A stretch of DNA of 64,000 nucleotides from an uncultured Lachnospiraceae bacterium. Its GTDB lineage: Bacteria > Bacillota > Clostridia > Lachnospirales > Lachnospiraceae. The notes beneath the pieces are model-generated. The model was not told the DNA's origin, ran no database searches, and was given only the letters and a program-made list of their open reading frames with translations. The position numbers and the translations under genes are program-made. Of this stretch, positions 24,751-34,182 are shown piece by piece. The stretch covers positions 39,796 to 103,795 of the forward strand of contig CAJUDS010000010.1 in the NCBI GenBank assembly GCA_910585345.1, given 5' to 3'. Numbering within the stretch: the stretch's first letter is position 1; each line of letters opens with the position of its first letter.

Positions 24751-25380
24751 TTATGTAAGGGGATATTCCACCACATAAAAATCATACGCATTGATCACTG
24801 TGGTTTTTCCGAATGTATCCTTTCTCTTAAAATTCCTGCCATAACTGGCATGCACATGCCCATGAAAAAAATACCTGGGTTCGTATTTTTCCATCAGCGT
24901 CCGGAAAGCCGCAAATCCCCGGTGGGGCAGATCCTGCATATCATTGACCGCATAGGCAGGAGCGTGCGCGACCAAAATGTCAAACCCTTTATGCCGCAGC
25001 AGTTTCCATCCCATCCTGCGGACACGTCGCCGCATCTGCCGTTCGGTATACTGGTTTTTCGCTCCCGGGATATACTGCATAGAACCTCCCAGCCCCATAA
25101 TGCGCACGCCTTCATATACAAAAATATCGTCTTCAATACAAATACAACCCTCGGGAGGCTGTTCGTCATATTTTCCGTCATGATTGCCTCTCACATACAA
25201 TACGGGCACATTGCATAAGGTGGCAAAAAAACTCAGATAATCAGCCCGCAGATCTCCACAGGAAATAATCAGATCAATGTCTTTCATCCGCTCCGGATCA
25301 TAATAGTCATACAACAGCCTGGATTCATGGTCTGTCAGGATCATGATGTTTAAACTGTTGCGTTTTTGCGCTTTCTTCAT
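24751..25380 (-). CDS. Calcineurin-like metallophosphoesterase
   Basis: A 209-residue phosphoesterase. Metal-binding motifs: LIISCGDLRADY, VRGNHDG (near residue 70), VAHAPAYAV and FFHGHVHASYG; the first motif has LTDHES instead of the usual DxH. Cytosolic, no signal peptide. It overlaps the ParB-like/BMP gene by 56 nt, so the two are coupled; whether it acts on a nucleotide or protein is unknown. The start could also be the internal ATG near 25345. Confidence 0.82.
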   Translation of the reverse strand: MKKAQKRNSLNIMILTDHESRLLYDYYDPERMKDIDLIISCGDLRADYLSFFATLCNVPVLYVRGNHDGKYDEQPPEGCICIEDDIFVYEGVRIMGLGGSMQYIPGAKNQYTERQMRRRVRRMGWKLLRHKGFDILVAHAPAYAVNDMQDLPHRGFAAFRTLMEKYEPRYFFHGHVHASYGRNFKRKDTFGKTTVINAYDFYVVEYPLT

Positions 25381-27283
25381 CTATCTTAATGCCCTGAAAC
25401 TGTACAAGCGCCTGGGCCTCCTCCGTCAATTCTCCAAACACAGGGATATGTCCCACTACATTTTCCGCCAGCCAGTCCATGGTAATAATCTCATCCGCAC
25501 CCAGGCTCTGTCCCTCCTGACAGCGGACTGTGCCGTCCTGCGAATGGAGGATTCCTTCAAAAGGCTGAAAACTTCCCTGGCGGATGGCATCTTTCAAAAA
25601 TGCAATCAGCCGCCGGGTTTCGTAAGGCATGTTTTTGGAACATATGACGTCAATCACATCCGCCGACATTCCCCACCAGTAGTTCACGGCCTTTTTCCCC
25701 TTCAGGGCGCTGGCCTCCGTATTTCCTTTACAGATATTTTTTACCATCCGCTCATAAAATTTCCCCCAGTCCCAGATCGGCGTAGCCAGATTTACCAGAC
25801 TGCCGTCCCCCTGTTTGGCGTAAAGCCCATACTCTCGCGACGCCTGCAGCGGTGTAATCATGTCGTCGTCGGAAATAAAGACGACACCTTCCCTGCCCAG
25901 CCGCGTCCTGGCGTCCTGGCCCTTCACCCTCGACCATTCCAAATACACTTTTGCATACGGATTGATCATCCTTGCACCCAAAGCAAACGCATTGACATTG
26001 GCGATGGCCCCATAAATCGGATAATCCGCCACATATCCAAGTCTTTCTGTCCTGGAAAGGGCCGCCGCAATCGCGCCGATCAGAAACTTTGATTCGTACA
26101 TACGCGCATAGTAGGTACAGATCGAGCTATACGGCATTCTCACGGAACAGTTATAGATTTTCACTTCCGGATGACGGATCGCCGAGCGCACACTCTGATT
26201 GGCCATCTGGATGGCAATCGTAAAGATCAGATTGCAGCCCGATGCCACAGCAAGCTCAATCGCATTCTCCACTTCCGCGTCCGTATCGGCCCTGTCGATG
26301 GCCATCGTCTTTAGTTTTCCGCCAAACGCCTGTTCCAGATACAGTCTGCCGAGCTCATGCGCATACGTCCAGCTGGAAGTATCCTTTGTTTTGGGATAGA
26401 CAAAAGCGATCTTCAGCATCTCCGGCGTCAGAGGCAGCAGCCTGCCAAGGAGGGAAGATTTTTTCTCTTCCGGCTTCTCCACCAGCGCAACCTGGCTGCC
26501 CTGGTCGGCAAGCCTGATCTCCTTCCACATCTTCTGGAGATTCTGATGCATCTCGCTCTCTGTTTCTTTCCCTGTCTGCGCATATCCGTAAATTTCCACA
26601 TAAATCAGAAACGCATCGGAAACCGTCAGATCGAGCTTTTCTCCGTGCGCCAGTTTAAACGCCTCAGAAAACCTGCCGTATGCCGAACGGAATATGACTC
26701 GGTCTTCGTCTTCCCAGACTTCCTTTTCCTGCTTTCCCATCAACTTCAGCAGTTTTTTATAACTTCCCTCTTTTGTAAACCAGATATCGCAGTTCTGCGA
26801 TACTTCGAAAAAGTCCATGAACTCATAATAAAGCCTGTTTTCTTTTTCCTCCGTCCTCTTGGGCACAATACGGGTCACTGTTCCTCTGATGCTGTATGCC
26901 CCCAGATATTTCATCACACTGACCCGTTTATTTCCCTCCTGGACGTAAAAGCGGTTCATAAACTCATAGGCTGCGATTGGATCCCGGATCCCCTCGTCTA
27001 CCTGATGATCATACAGAAGCGCCCATTTTTGAGCAAATTCTGATTTTTCTGACAACAGCGGCATGAAATTATTGGCAAAGGCATCTGTCCTTCCCTCTGT
27101 CTTCGTCCCTACAATCTTGGATAATGGAATATCCATTGTTCCCAGACTAACATTGGCCGCCACCTCCGTATAAGATAATATATGGTCCAATACCGGAAGG
27201 TACGGATACTCTCCCTTTGCCACGGCAGACTGATACCTGCGTCTGCCCTGTTTTAATGCTGCCGAATAATCGTTTAACGCCAT
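25325..27283 (-). CDS. ParB/Srx-like domain fused to BMP-type periplasmic-binding fold, no signal peptide
   Basis: A 652-residue protein. The N-terminal ~150 residues contain IPLSKIVGTKTEGR and, at about 113-125, QEGNKRVSVMKYL, reminiscent of the ParB/sulfiredoxin-like fold. From about residue 289 (MLKIAFVYPKTKDTSSWTY) to the C-terminus it resembles the Bmp/PnrA nucleoside-binding lipoprotein family, with GCNLIFTIAIQMANQS, GYVADYPIYGAIANVNAFA and DVICSKNMP. There is no signal peptide or lipobox, so the binding fold is probably cytosolic, unlike true ABC binding proteins. GGAGAGG precedes the ATG at 27283. Likely a ligand-responsive cytosolic protein; function unknown. Confidence 0.78.
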   Translation of the reverse strand: MALNDYSAALKQGRRRYQSAVAKGEYPYLPVLDHILSYTEVAANVSLGTMDIPLSKIVGTKTEGRTDAFANNFMPLLSEKSEFAQKWALLYDHQVDEGIRDPIAAYEFMNRFYVQEGNKRVSVMKYLGAYSIRGTVTRIVPKRTEEKENRLYYEFMDFFEVSQNCDIWFTKEGSYKKLLKLMGKQEKEVWEDEDRVIFRSAYGRFSEAFKLAHGEKLDLTVSDAFLIYVEIYGYAQTGKETESEMHQNLQKMWKEIRLADQGSQVALVEKPEEKKSSLLGRLLPLTPEMLKIAFVYPKTKDTSSWTYAHELGRLYLEQAFGGKLKTMAIDRADTDAEVENAIELAVASGCNLIFTIAIQMANQSVRSAIRHPEVKIYNCSVRMPYSSICTYYARMYESKFLIGAIAAALSRTERLGYVADYPIYGAIANVNAFALGARMINPYAKVYLEWSRVKGQDARTRLGREGVVFISDDDMITPLQASREYGLYAKQGDGSLVNLATPIWDWGKFYERMVKNICKGNTEASALKGKKAVNYWWGMSADVIDVICSKNMPYETRRLIAFLKDAIRQGSFQPFEGILHSQDGTVRCQEGQSLGADEIITMDWLAENVVGHIPVFGELTEEAQALVQFQGIKIDEESAKTQQFKHHDPDRP

Positions 27284-27380
27284 TCCTGCATCCTCTCCTG
27301 AAAACCTGTCGTACATCCTATATTTTACCATTTACGCCTGTTGTTGAAAACCCCTTTTCAGAGATGCCCGGCGCGGATTT

Positions 27381-30300
27381 CTACTGCTGCTCTGAAACTG
27401 CAGCCGATGTGATACGGGCATACATTTCCGCAAATTCTTTCAGATAGGCATACCTTCTTTGTGCATGCGCCGCCGCCTCGTCAAAAAGCAGCTGTGCCTC
27501 CTGCGGTTTTGTCTTCTTTAACGCCGTATAACGGATTTCCCCGTCCAAAAACTCCTGATAAGGCAGGGACGGATCACCGCTGTCCAGGATAAGCGGATTT
27601 TTCCCTTCTTTTTTCAATGCGGGATGAAAACGGAACAACGGAAAATACCCTGATTTGACCGCTTTTTCTTCTTCGTGCTGCACACTTCCCATCCCGGCTT
27701 TGACGCCATGGTTGATACAGGGTGCGTAAGCGATCACAAGCGAAGGACCGTCGTACTGCTCCGCTTCCATCAGCGCCCTGATCGTCTGGTTATAATCTGC
27801 TCCCATCGCAATCTGCGCCACATACACATAGCCATAACTCATCGCCATACCTGCCAGATCTTTCTGCAGCGTCCGCTTGCCTCCCGCGGCGAACAGGGCT
27901 GTCGCCCCCAGAGGCGTCGCCTTGGATGCCTGTCCGCCTGTATTGGAATATACCTCCGTATCAAATACGAGCAGATTGATATTCTTTCCGCTGGCCAGTA
28001 CATGGTCCAGACCGCCGAAGCCAATGTCATAAGCCCAGCCGTCCCCGCCGAATATCCATTTAGACTTTTTGGAAAGGAAATCTTTCTCTTTCAGAATATC
28101 CGCTTCTGCAGGATGGTCCGCAGAAAGCGCCTGCACTAGGCTTTCCGTTGCAGGACCGTTGGCAAAGAAATCCGTATAGGTGGACAGCCATCCGCTGCAG
28201 GCTTCCCGCAGCGCGGCATCCGAAGCCTCTTTCGCCAGCGCTTCCACTTTTTCCTTCAGCCGCTCCCGGATCGTCTCTTCTGCCAGAAGCATGCCGTAGC
28301 CGAACTCCGCCGCGTCCTCGAACAGCGAATTGGACCATGCGGGACCGTGTCCTTTATCATTTACCGTATAGGGCGTAGTAGGATACGAATTGCCCCAGAT
28401 AGAAGAACAGCCTGTGGCATTGGCAATATACATCCGCTCGCCGAACAACTGTGTCACCAGTCTCGGGTACGTGGTCTCCCCGCATCCCGCGCAGGCGCCG
28501 TGAAATTCCAGATACGGTTTTTTGTATTGGCTGCCTTTTACCGTGGAAATACCGAATTTCTCCACAAACGCCTGCTTTTCCGGCAGACTCTTTCCATAAT
28601 CAAAATACTGCTGCCGCTCCTCATGTTCATGTACCGGACACATAACGAGCGCCTTCTCTCCCTGTTTCCCGGGACATACGGCCGCACAGGAACCGCAGCC
28701 CGTACAGTCTTCTTCCGAGATAATCATCGAAACCTGGTACCCGGGAACGCCTGCGGCCGCAAGCATCTTCATGCCCTCCGGCGCACCGTCCGCTTCTTTC
28801 TCATCCATCACCGCCGGACGGATAACCGCATGCGGACATACAAAAGAACAGCGGTTGCACTGGATACAGTTTTCCGGTTTCCATACGGGGATTTCGGTGG
28901 CGACATTTCTCCTCTCATGCGCCGCCGTACCGGAAGGCACCGAGCCGTCCGCAATTTCCGCGAACACAGATACCGGCAGTTGGTTGCCTTCCTGGATAAT
29001 CACCGGTTTCTGAATCTTTTCCACAAAAGCCATAACTTCCGGTCGGTCCGGCAGCAGATCGTTATCCAGCGGTTCGTCCCGCTCGTTCTTCCATCTTTCC
29101 GGCACCGCCACCTCTTTCACTTCCTGCATTCCTTTTTCAATCGCCCTATAATTCATGTTGACAATTTTCTCGCCTTTACGCTCATAGGCCGCTTTGGCCG
29201 CGCTTTTCATAAGCGTCAGCGCCTCCTCCTGCGGAATAATGCCCGACAGTTTGAAAAATGCCGCCTGCAGTATGGTATTGATTTTATTGTTCAATCCGAT
29301 CTCTTTGCCGATGCGGATGCCGTCTATGACATAAAACCGGATACGGTGCTGCGCCAGATACCTTTTTACCTGCCCCGGCAGAAACCGTTCCAGCGCCTCT
29401 CCCTCATAAGGACAATTCAGCAGGAATGTGCCGCCGTCCTTAATCTCCTGTACAATGTTAAATTTATGCAGATATACATGGTTATGACAGGCCGTAAAAT
29501 CCGAACGGTCGATTAGATACGCAGACCGGATCGGCGAAGGGCCAAAACGCAGATGGGATACTGTCAGGCCTCTGGATTTTTTGGAATCATAATCAAAATA
29601 TGCCTGCGCGTATAAGTCCGTATGATTTCCAATAATTTTGACGGAGGATTTATTTCCTCCTACCGTGCCGTCTCCGCCAAGCCCCCAGAATTTGCAGCAG
29701 ATCTCGCCTTCCTTCTCGATCCTGAAATTTCCCGTCGAAAGCGACAAGTGTGTCACATCATCTTCAATGCCTATCGTAAACCTCGTTTTACTTTCATTGG
29801 AAAAAACCGCATGTATCTGGGCGGGCGTGGTATCTTTGGAGCCCAGTCCATATCTGCCGGAAAACACGGGAATATCCTGAAAACGGCTGTCACGCAGAGC
29901 GCCCAATACGTCCAGATAGAGCGGCTCCCCGATACTGCCCGCCTCCTTTGTTCGATCCAGAACCGTGATTTTGTCCACCGTCTCCGGCATGGCCGCCAAA
30001 AGATGCCTGCGTGAAAAAGGCCTGTAAAGACGTACTTTGATCAGTCCCGTCCGTTTTCCGTTTCTGTTTTCCACATCGATCGTTTCTTCTATTGTCTGGC
30101 ACACACTGCCCATGGCGATGATCACGTGCTCCGCCTGCGGATCCCCGTAATACTGGAACAGCTCATACGGCGTCCCCGTCTTATCCGTAATCCGCTCAAA
30201 CAGTCTCTCCACAATTTCCGGTATCTTATCATACCGTGGATTTGCCGCCTCCCTGTATTGGAAAAATACATCGGGATTCTGGGCCGACCCCATCTGTCTT

Positions 30301-30983
30301 GCATGCAGCGGGTTCAGCGCATGTCGGCGGAACCGTTCTATCGCTTCAAAATCCATCAGCTCCCTGTAATCTTCCCTGTCCCACACCGCGATCTTCTGTA
30401 TCTCATGGGAAGTGCGGAACCCGTCAAAAAAGTGCAGAAAAGGCGTGCCTGCCTGCAGGGCGGCGGTATGCGCCACAGGAGCCAGATCCATAACTTCCTG
30501 TACGCTGCTGCTGGCCAAAATCGCGGCGCCAGTCTGTCTGCACGCATAAATATCCGAATGGTCTCCGAAAATAGAAAGCGCATGGGTCGCAATGGACCTC
30601 GCCGCCACATGAAATACCCCCGGCAGCCCTTCCCCCGCGATCTTATAAAGATTCGGTATCATCAACAGAAGGCCCTGCGATGCGGTAAACGTAGTGGTCA
30701 GCGCCCCTGCCGCCAGAGAACCGTGTACCGCTCCCGCCGCTCCTGCCTCCGACTGCATGACAGACACCGTTACAGGCTTTCCAAACAAATTTTTCTCTCC
30801 TCTTGCCGCCCATTCATCCATCCACTCCGCCATGGAAGAAGAAGGCGTGATCGGATAAATCGCCGTTACTTCGCTATAGGCATAGGCCGCCAGAGCAGCG
30901 GCCTGGTTACCATCCATTGTCCGCATACTTCTTTGCTTTTTTCCCGTTTTTCCAGGATTTCTTTGTTTCTGATTCTGTTCCAT
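27381..30983 (-). CDS. nifJ: Pyruvate:ferredoxin (flavodoxin) oxidoreductase
   Basis: A 1200-residue single-chain PFOR that oxidises pyruvate to acetyl-CoA and CO2, reducing ferredoxin. The N-terminus has TMDGNQAAALAAYAYSEV and AIYPITPSS; about 704-715 and 756-767 are ferredoxin-type clusters (CIQCNRCSFVCP and CTGCGSCAAVCP); the TPP domain has ACAGCGETTYPRLV, GGDGWAYDIGFGGLDH and VYSNTGGQASKATP. A proximal cluster is completed by further cysteines in the C-terminal third. The start at 30983 is followed by a basic extension before MRTMDGNQ, which could be the true start (30926). Central fermentative enzyme. Confidence 0.96.
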   Translation of the reverse strand: MEQNQKQRNPGKTGKKQRSMRTMDGNQAAALAAYAYSEVTAIYPITPSSSMAEWMDEWAARGEKNLFGKPVTVSVMQSEAGAAGAVHGSLAAGALTTTFTASQGLLLMIPNLYKIAGEGLPGVFHVAARSIATHALSIFGDHSDIYACRQTGAAILASSSVQEVMDLAPVAHTAALQAGTPFLHFFDGFRTSHEIQKIAVWDREDYRELMDFEAIERFRRHALNPLHARQMGSAQNPDVFFQYREAANPRYDKIPEIVERLFERITDKTGTPYELFQYYGDPQAEHVIIAMGSVCQTIEETIDVENRNGKRTGLIKVRLYRPFSRRHLLAAMPETVDKITVLDRTKEAGSIGEPLYLDVLGALRDSRFQDIPVFSGRYGLGSKDTTPAQIHAVFSNESKTRFTIGIEDDVTHLSLSTGNFRIEKEGEICCKFWGLGGDGTVGGNKSSVKIIGNHTDLYAQAYFDYDSKKSRGLTVSHLRFGPSPIRSAYLIDRSDFTACHNHVYLHKFNIVQEIKDGGTFLLNCPYEGEALERFLPGQVKRYLAQHRIRFYVIDGIRIGKEIGLNNKINTILQAAFFKLSGIIPQEEALTLMKSAAKAAYERKGEKIVNMNYRAIEKGMQEVKEVAVPERWKNERDEPLDNDLLPDRPEVMAFVEKIQKPVIIQEGNQLPVSVFAEIADGSVPSGTAAHERRNVATEIPVWKPENCIQCNRCSFVCPHAVIRPAVMDEKEADGAPEGMKMLAAAGVPGYQVSMIISEEDCTGCGSCAAVCPGKQGEKALVMCPVHEHEERQQYFDYGKSLPEKQAFVEKFGISTVKGSQYKKPYLEFHGACAGCGETTYPRLVTQLFGERMYIANATGCSSIWGNSYPTTPYTVNDKGHGPAWSNSLFEDAAEFGYGMLLAEETIRERLKEKVEALAKEASDAALREACSGWLSTYTDFFANGPATESLVQALSADHPAEADILKEKDFLSKKSKWIFGGDGWAYDIGFGGLDHVLASGKNINLLVFDTEVYSNTGGQASKATPLGATALFAAGGKRTLQKDLAGMAMSYGYVYVAQIAMGADYNQTIRALMEAEQYDGPSLVIAYAPCINHGVKAGMGSVQHEEEKAVKSGYFPLFRFHPALKKEGKNPLILDSGDPSLPYQEFLDGEIRYTALKKTKPQEAQLLFDEAAAHAQRRYAYLKEFAEMYARITSAAVSEQQ

Positions 30984-31112
30984 ATTCCGTACTCACTTTC
31001 CCTTCCGGGCATGTCTGTTCAGACAGTCATCTCCCGTTTTTCTTTTAGTGTGTACCGATATGATACAAATCATCCACAAAATTTCTGCATATCCTCTTCT
31101 TACGGCATCCTG

Positions 31113-31346
31113 TCAATATTCTTTTTTCAATTCTCTGACCTGGCAGCGGCTTTTGAACTGCTCCAGCTCACGCTGGTTTCTGATCACAGATTCCTCTTTA
31201 AACTGTCCGGTATGGATATTTTTAAATCCTGCCACCTGCTCTCCATTGCAGATACTGCACCGCAGGACCGGCTGCCAGTTCTCTTTATCATAAACAAACG
31301 GTTCCTGTCGTTTCTTTTTTATTCTGTCAAACAATGATCCTTTCAT
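31113..31346 (-). CDS. Small conserved hypothetical protein
   Basis: A 77-residue soluble protein with a basic N-terminus, two cysteines in LRCSICNGE and the segment VAGFKNIHTGQFKE. Small proteins with the same 'SICxGExVAGFK' layout are common and uncharacterised in clostridia. AGGAG lies 8 nt before the ATG, which overlaps the stop of the upstream exported protein (ATGA). Function unknown. Confidence 0.7.
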   Translation of the reverse strand: MKGSLFDRIKKKRQEPFVYDKENWQPVLRCSICNGEQVAGFKNIHTGQFKEESVIRNQRELEQFKSRCQVRELKKEY

Positions 31347-32614
31347 CTTGTCCGCTCCTGTATCCGCCCCCTGCGCCGCTCAAACATCTCCTTATCCTGA
31401 TTCCACAGCCAGTATATCTTATAATCCACATCCCTGCCGTCATACCCCGAAAAGTACGTGAGATAACTGATTTCCATATCGGCATATCCGTCTCCATTCA
31501 CATCCCGGAAGCGGACCGTATCAATATAATCGATATTCAAACTGACCTGCTCTTCCTGCAGCAGTCTCCCGCTCTCCGTCTCCCGCACCTCCATACGGTA
31601 CGGTTTGTCCATGCAAAAACCATTGAGAAGATACGCCTCATATCCTCCTTCCGGTTCCTCCTCCATAAGGCGGAACGTGACGGTCAGCTCCGGCAGCTCT
31701 GCCGCGGGCCGTACCTGATACCGTGCCTCGGTCATCAGTGCAAAATAGCGCATAATCTCATCCGGCCAGTTGGTATCCACCGCCCGTTTCTCCGTAAACT
31801 GTCTCTGCGGGTCCGCAAAAGTCTGCACACGCTCGGTATGATCAATCCAGAAGAGCGCCTCTTCGTCCAGTCCCCATCCGCTCGTATCGCCCGATGCCAA
31901 AATCCCCGCCAGACAACGGATCTGCGCGGCGACCGCTTCTCTGTTTCCGTCGTTCACATTTCCGCACGCAAACAAATACAGATACCCGTCGCGGACCACA
32001 ATCTCTTTTTTGGCTTCTATCATACGCCTTGTCTCTAATGCCTCCTTCGACACTTTGGCAATCTCATATGCCTTCCCTCCGGCCATCGTATATGCCTCAT
32101 AGACATAGCCTTCCTCCGCGTCATTCCACTGCAGCGCAGTGTACAGGTCATATGCATGCATGTCTTCGTCCAGCGGCATCTTCAGAAAAAGCCATGGCAG
32201 ACTGCCATCCGGCGACTGCTGCAGAGCCGCCGCTTTTTCTCCCGCATATCCGGCCAGCAGCGAATCTCTGTCCTCATAAAATTTCCATGACACTGCCGCC
32301 TGCGTCTCCCCTTCCAGCACGACCCCGGACACATAAGGCGCATTCTCCGCCACGGCCAGCAGCCGCTGCGCCCATCCGTTTTCTTCCGCATCCTTCTGTA
32401 CCGGCAGCAGCTCTGCCAGCTCTGCCGTCTGTACCGGCGCCGGCATCTGCAAGGCTGCACCTTCCTCCACTCCGGTGGCGCCGGCCGCCCCCTGTGTCTC
32501 CACGGGCTCCAGCCCGCCGCCTGCCAGCGCCCACGAAGCCGCAGACAGCAGCAAAACGCCTGCCATCCGCCGCCATGGTATCATCCGTTTCGTTCGTTTC
32601 ATTTTCTTCCCCAT
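31343..32614 (-). CDS. Exported hypothetical protein
   Basis: A 423-residue protein with an N-terminal signal peptide (basic KRTKR, hydrophobic MAGVLLLSAASWALA) and no lipobox cysteine. The body is acidic; near the C-terminus DVNGDGYADMEISYL is an EF-hand/FG-GAP-like calcium loop. No enzyme motif was recognised. Co-transcribed with the small gene that overlaps its stop. Start at 32614 has GGAGGG 10 nt upstream; the ATG three codons later is an alternative. Confidence 0.65.
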   Translation of the reverse strand: MGKKMKRTKRMIPWRRMAGVLLLSAASWALAGGGLEPVETQGAAGATGVEEGAALQMPAPVQTAELAELLPVQKDAEENGWAQRLLAVAENAPYVSGVVLEGETQAAVSWKFYEDRDSLLAGYAGEKAAALQQSPDGSLPWLFLKMPLDEDMHAYDLYTALQWNDAEEGYVYEAYTMAGGKAYEIAKVSKEALETRRMIEAKKEIVVRDGYLYLFACGNVNDGNREAVAAQIRCLAGILASGDTSGWGLDEEALFWIDHTERVQTFADPQRQFTEKRAVDTNWPDEIMRYFALMTEARYQVRPAAELPELTVTFRLMEEEPEGGYEAYLLNGFCMDKPYRMEVRETESGRLLQEEQVSLNIDYIDTVRFRDVNGDGYADMEISYLTYFSGYDGRDVDYKIYWLWNQDKEMFERRRGRIQERTR

Positions 32615-32674
32615 CCTATGATTTCCCTCCGCATATCATAAAAGCACACTTCCCACGCTTTTTTTGTGAAACAG

Positions 32675-32704
32675 GCAAAACCGGCGCAGCATCAGCTGCA
32701 CCGG
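32675..32704 (-). terminator. Intrinsic terminator of the pur block
   Basis: On the minus strand, CCGGTGCAGC / GCTGCGCCGG (32704-32695 with 32690-32681, one G-T pair) closes a 4-nt loop and is followed by TTTTGCCTGTTT, just after the purB stop. Confidence 0.8.
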
Positions 32705-32712
32705 CCTGGATG

Positions 32713-34146
32713 TTACACACTTATTTCCGCTTTCACGCCAAGCAGTTCCTTATTTTCTTCCAGAATCGGTCCGACCACGTCATGCAAAAAGGCTTCCACC
32801 TGTTCTTTGGAACGCCCGATATATTTTACCGGATCCATCGTCTTTTGAAGATCTTCCAGTGTCAGGTTAAACGAGGGATCTGCCGCGATCAATTCCAGCA
32901 AATTGTTTTCTTCTCCCTTTTCTTTTACAGTTCTTCCTGCTTCCATGGAAAGCGTACGAATCTTTTCATGCAGTTCCTGCCTGTCTCCTCCCGCCTTCAC
33001 CGCATCCATCATAATATTTTCCGTCGCCATAAACGGAAGTTCGCTGCGCAGGCGCTTTTCAATGACTTTCGGATATACCACAAGCCCATCCACGACGTTA
33101 AGACACAAATCGAGTATGCCGTCCGTCGCCAGAAATCCTTCCGGAATGGAAAGGCGCTTATTGGCGGAATCATCCAGCGTCCGCTCAAACCACTGCGCCG
33201 CAGAGGTAATGGCAGGATTCAGCGCGTCTATCATTACATACCGGCTTAAAGACGCAATTCTCTCACTTCTCATGGGATTTCTCTTATATGCCATCGCCGA
33301 AGAACCGATCTGGCTCTTTTCAAACGGCTCTTCCACTTCCTTCAGATGCTGCAGCAGACGGATATCGTTGCTCATTTTATGGGCGCTGGCCGCGATGCCC
33401 GCCAGCACGTTTGCCACCCTCGTATCCACTTTTCTCGAATAAGTCTGGCCGGATACCGGACAGCACTGCGCAAACCCCATTTTTTCCGCAATCATCGGAT
33501 CGATCCGCTCCACCGCGCTGTGATCTCCGTTAAACAATTCCAGGAAAGACGCCTGCGTACCTGTCGTTCCTTTGGAACCAAGCAGTTTCATACTGGAAAG
33601 CACATGATCCAAATCTTCCAAATCAAGACAAAACTCCTGCATCCACAGGGAAGCGCGTTTGCCCACAGTCGTCGGCTGCGCAGGCTGAAAATGGGTAAAT
33701 GCCAGCGTAGGCAGCTCTTTGTAACGCTCCGCAAATGAGGCCAGTGCACTGATCACATTCACCAGTTTCTTTTTGACCAGCTTTATCGCCTCCGTCATGA
33801 TGATAATGTCCGTATTATCCCCCACGTAACAGGATGTGGCGCCCAGATGGATAATCCCTTTGGCCTTCGGACATTGTACCCCGTATGCATATACGTGGCT
33901 CATCACATCATGGCGCACTTCCTTCTCTCTTGCTTTCGCCACATCATAATTGATATCCCCGGCATGCGCTTTCAGTTCCGCGATCTGTTCCTCCGTAATT
34001 GGCAGTCCCAGTTCCTTCTCTGTCTCCGCCAGTGCAATCCACAGCTTTCTCCATGTACGGAATTTCATATCCGGAGAAAACAGATACTGCATCTCCCTAC
34101 TGGCATACCGCTCGGAAAGCGGGCTGTTATATCTGTCTGTACTCAT
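32713..34146 (-). CDS. purB: Adenylosuccinate lyase
   Basis: A 477-residue fumarase/aspartase-superfamily enzyme acting twice in purine synthesis (SAICAR to AICAR, adenylosuccinate to AMP). The signature GSSAMAYKRNPMRSERI, TSCYVGDNTD and the TFLELFNGDH-like segment of the PurB long form are visible. AAGGAG is 6 nt before the ATG at 34146. Last gene of purC-purF-purB. Confidence 0.95.
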   Translation of the reverse strand: MSTDRYNSPLSERYASREMQYLFSPDMKFRTWRKLWIALAETEKELGLPITEEQIAELKAHAGDINYDVAKAREKEVRHDVMSHVYAYGVQCPKAKGIIHLGATSCYVGDNTDIIIMTEAIKLVKKKLVNVISALASFAERYKELPTLAFTHFQPAQPTTVGKRASLWMQEFCLDLEDLDHVLSSMKLLGSKGTTGTQASFLELFNGDHSAVERIDPMIAEKMGFAQCCPVSGQTYSRKVDTRVANVLAGIAASAHKMSNDIRLLQHLKEVEEPFEKSQIGSSAMAYKRNPMRSERIASLSRYVMIDALNPAITSAAQWFERTLDDSANKRLSIPEGFLATDGILDLCLNVVDGLVVYPKVIEKRLRSELPFMATENIMMDAVKAGGDRQELHEKIRTLSMEAGRTVKEKGEENNLLELIAADPSFNLTLEDLQKTMDPVKYIGRSKEQVEAFLHDVVGPILEENKELLGVKAEISV

Positions 34147-34182
34147 GGGAATCTCCTTTTCTTCTCTTTCAATTATTCACGC

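Noticed and set aside
28347..29516. Rightward 389-codon frame opposite nifJ
   Set aside because: Antisense to the well-identified nifJ; Arg/His-rich, no start signals.
31894..33249. Rightward 451-codon frame opposite purB and the exported protein
   Set aside because: Pro/Arg/His-rich antisense frame spanning two genes and a terminator.
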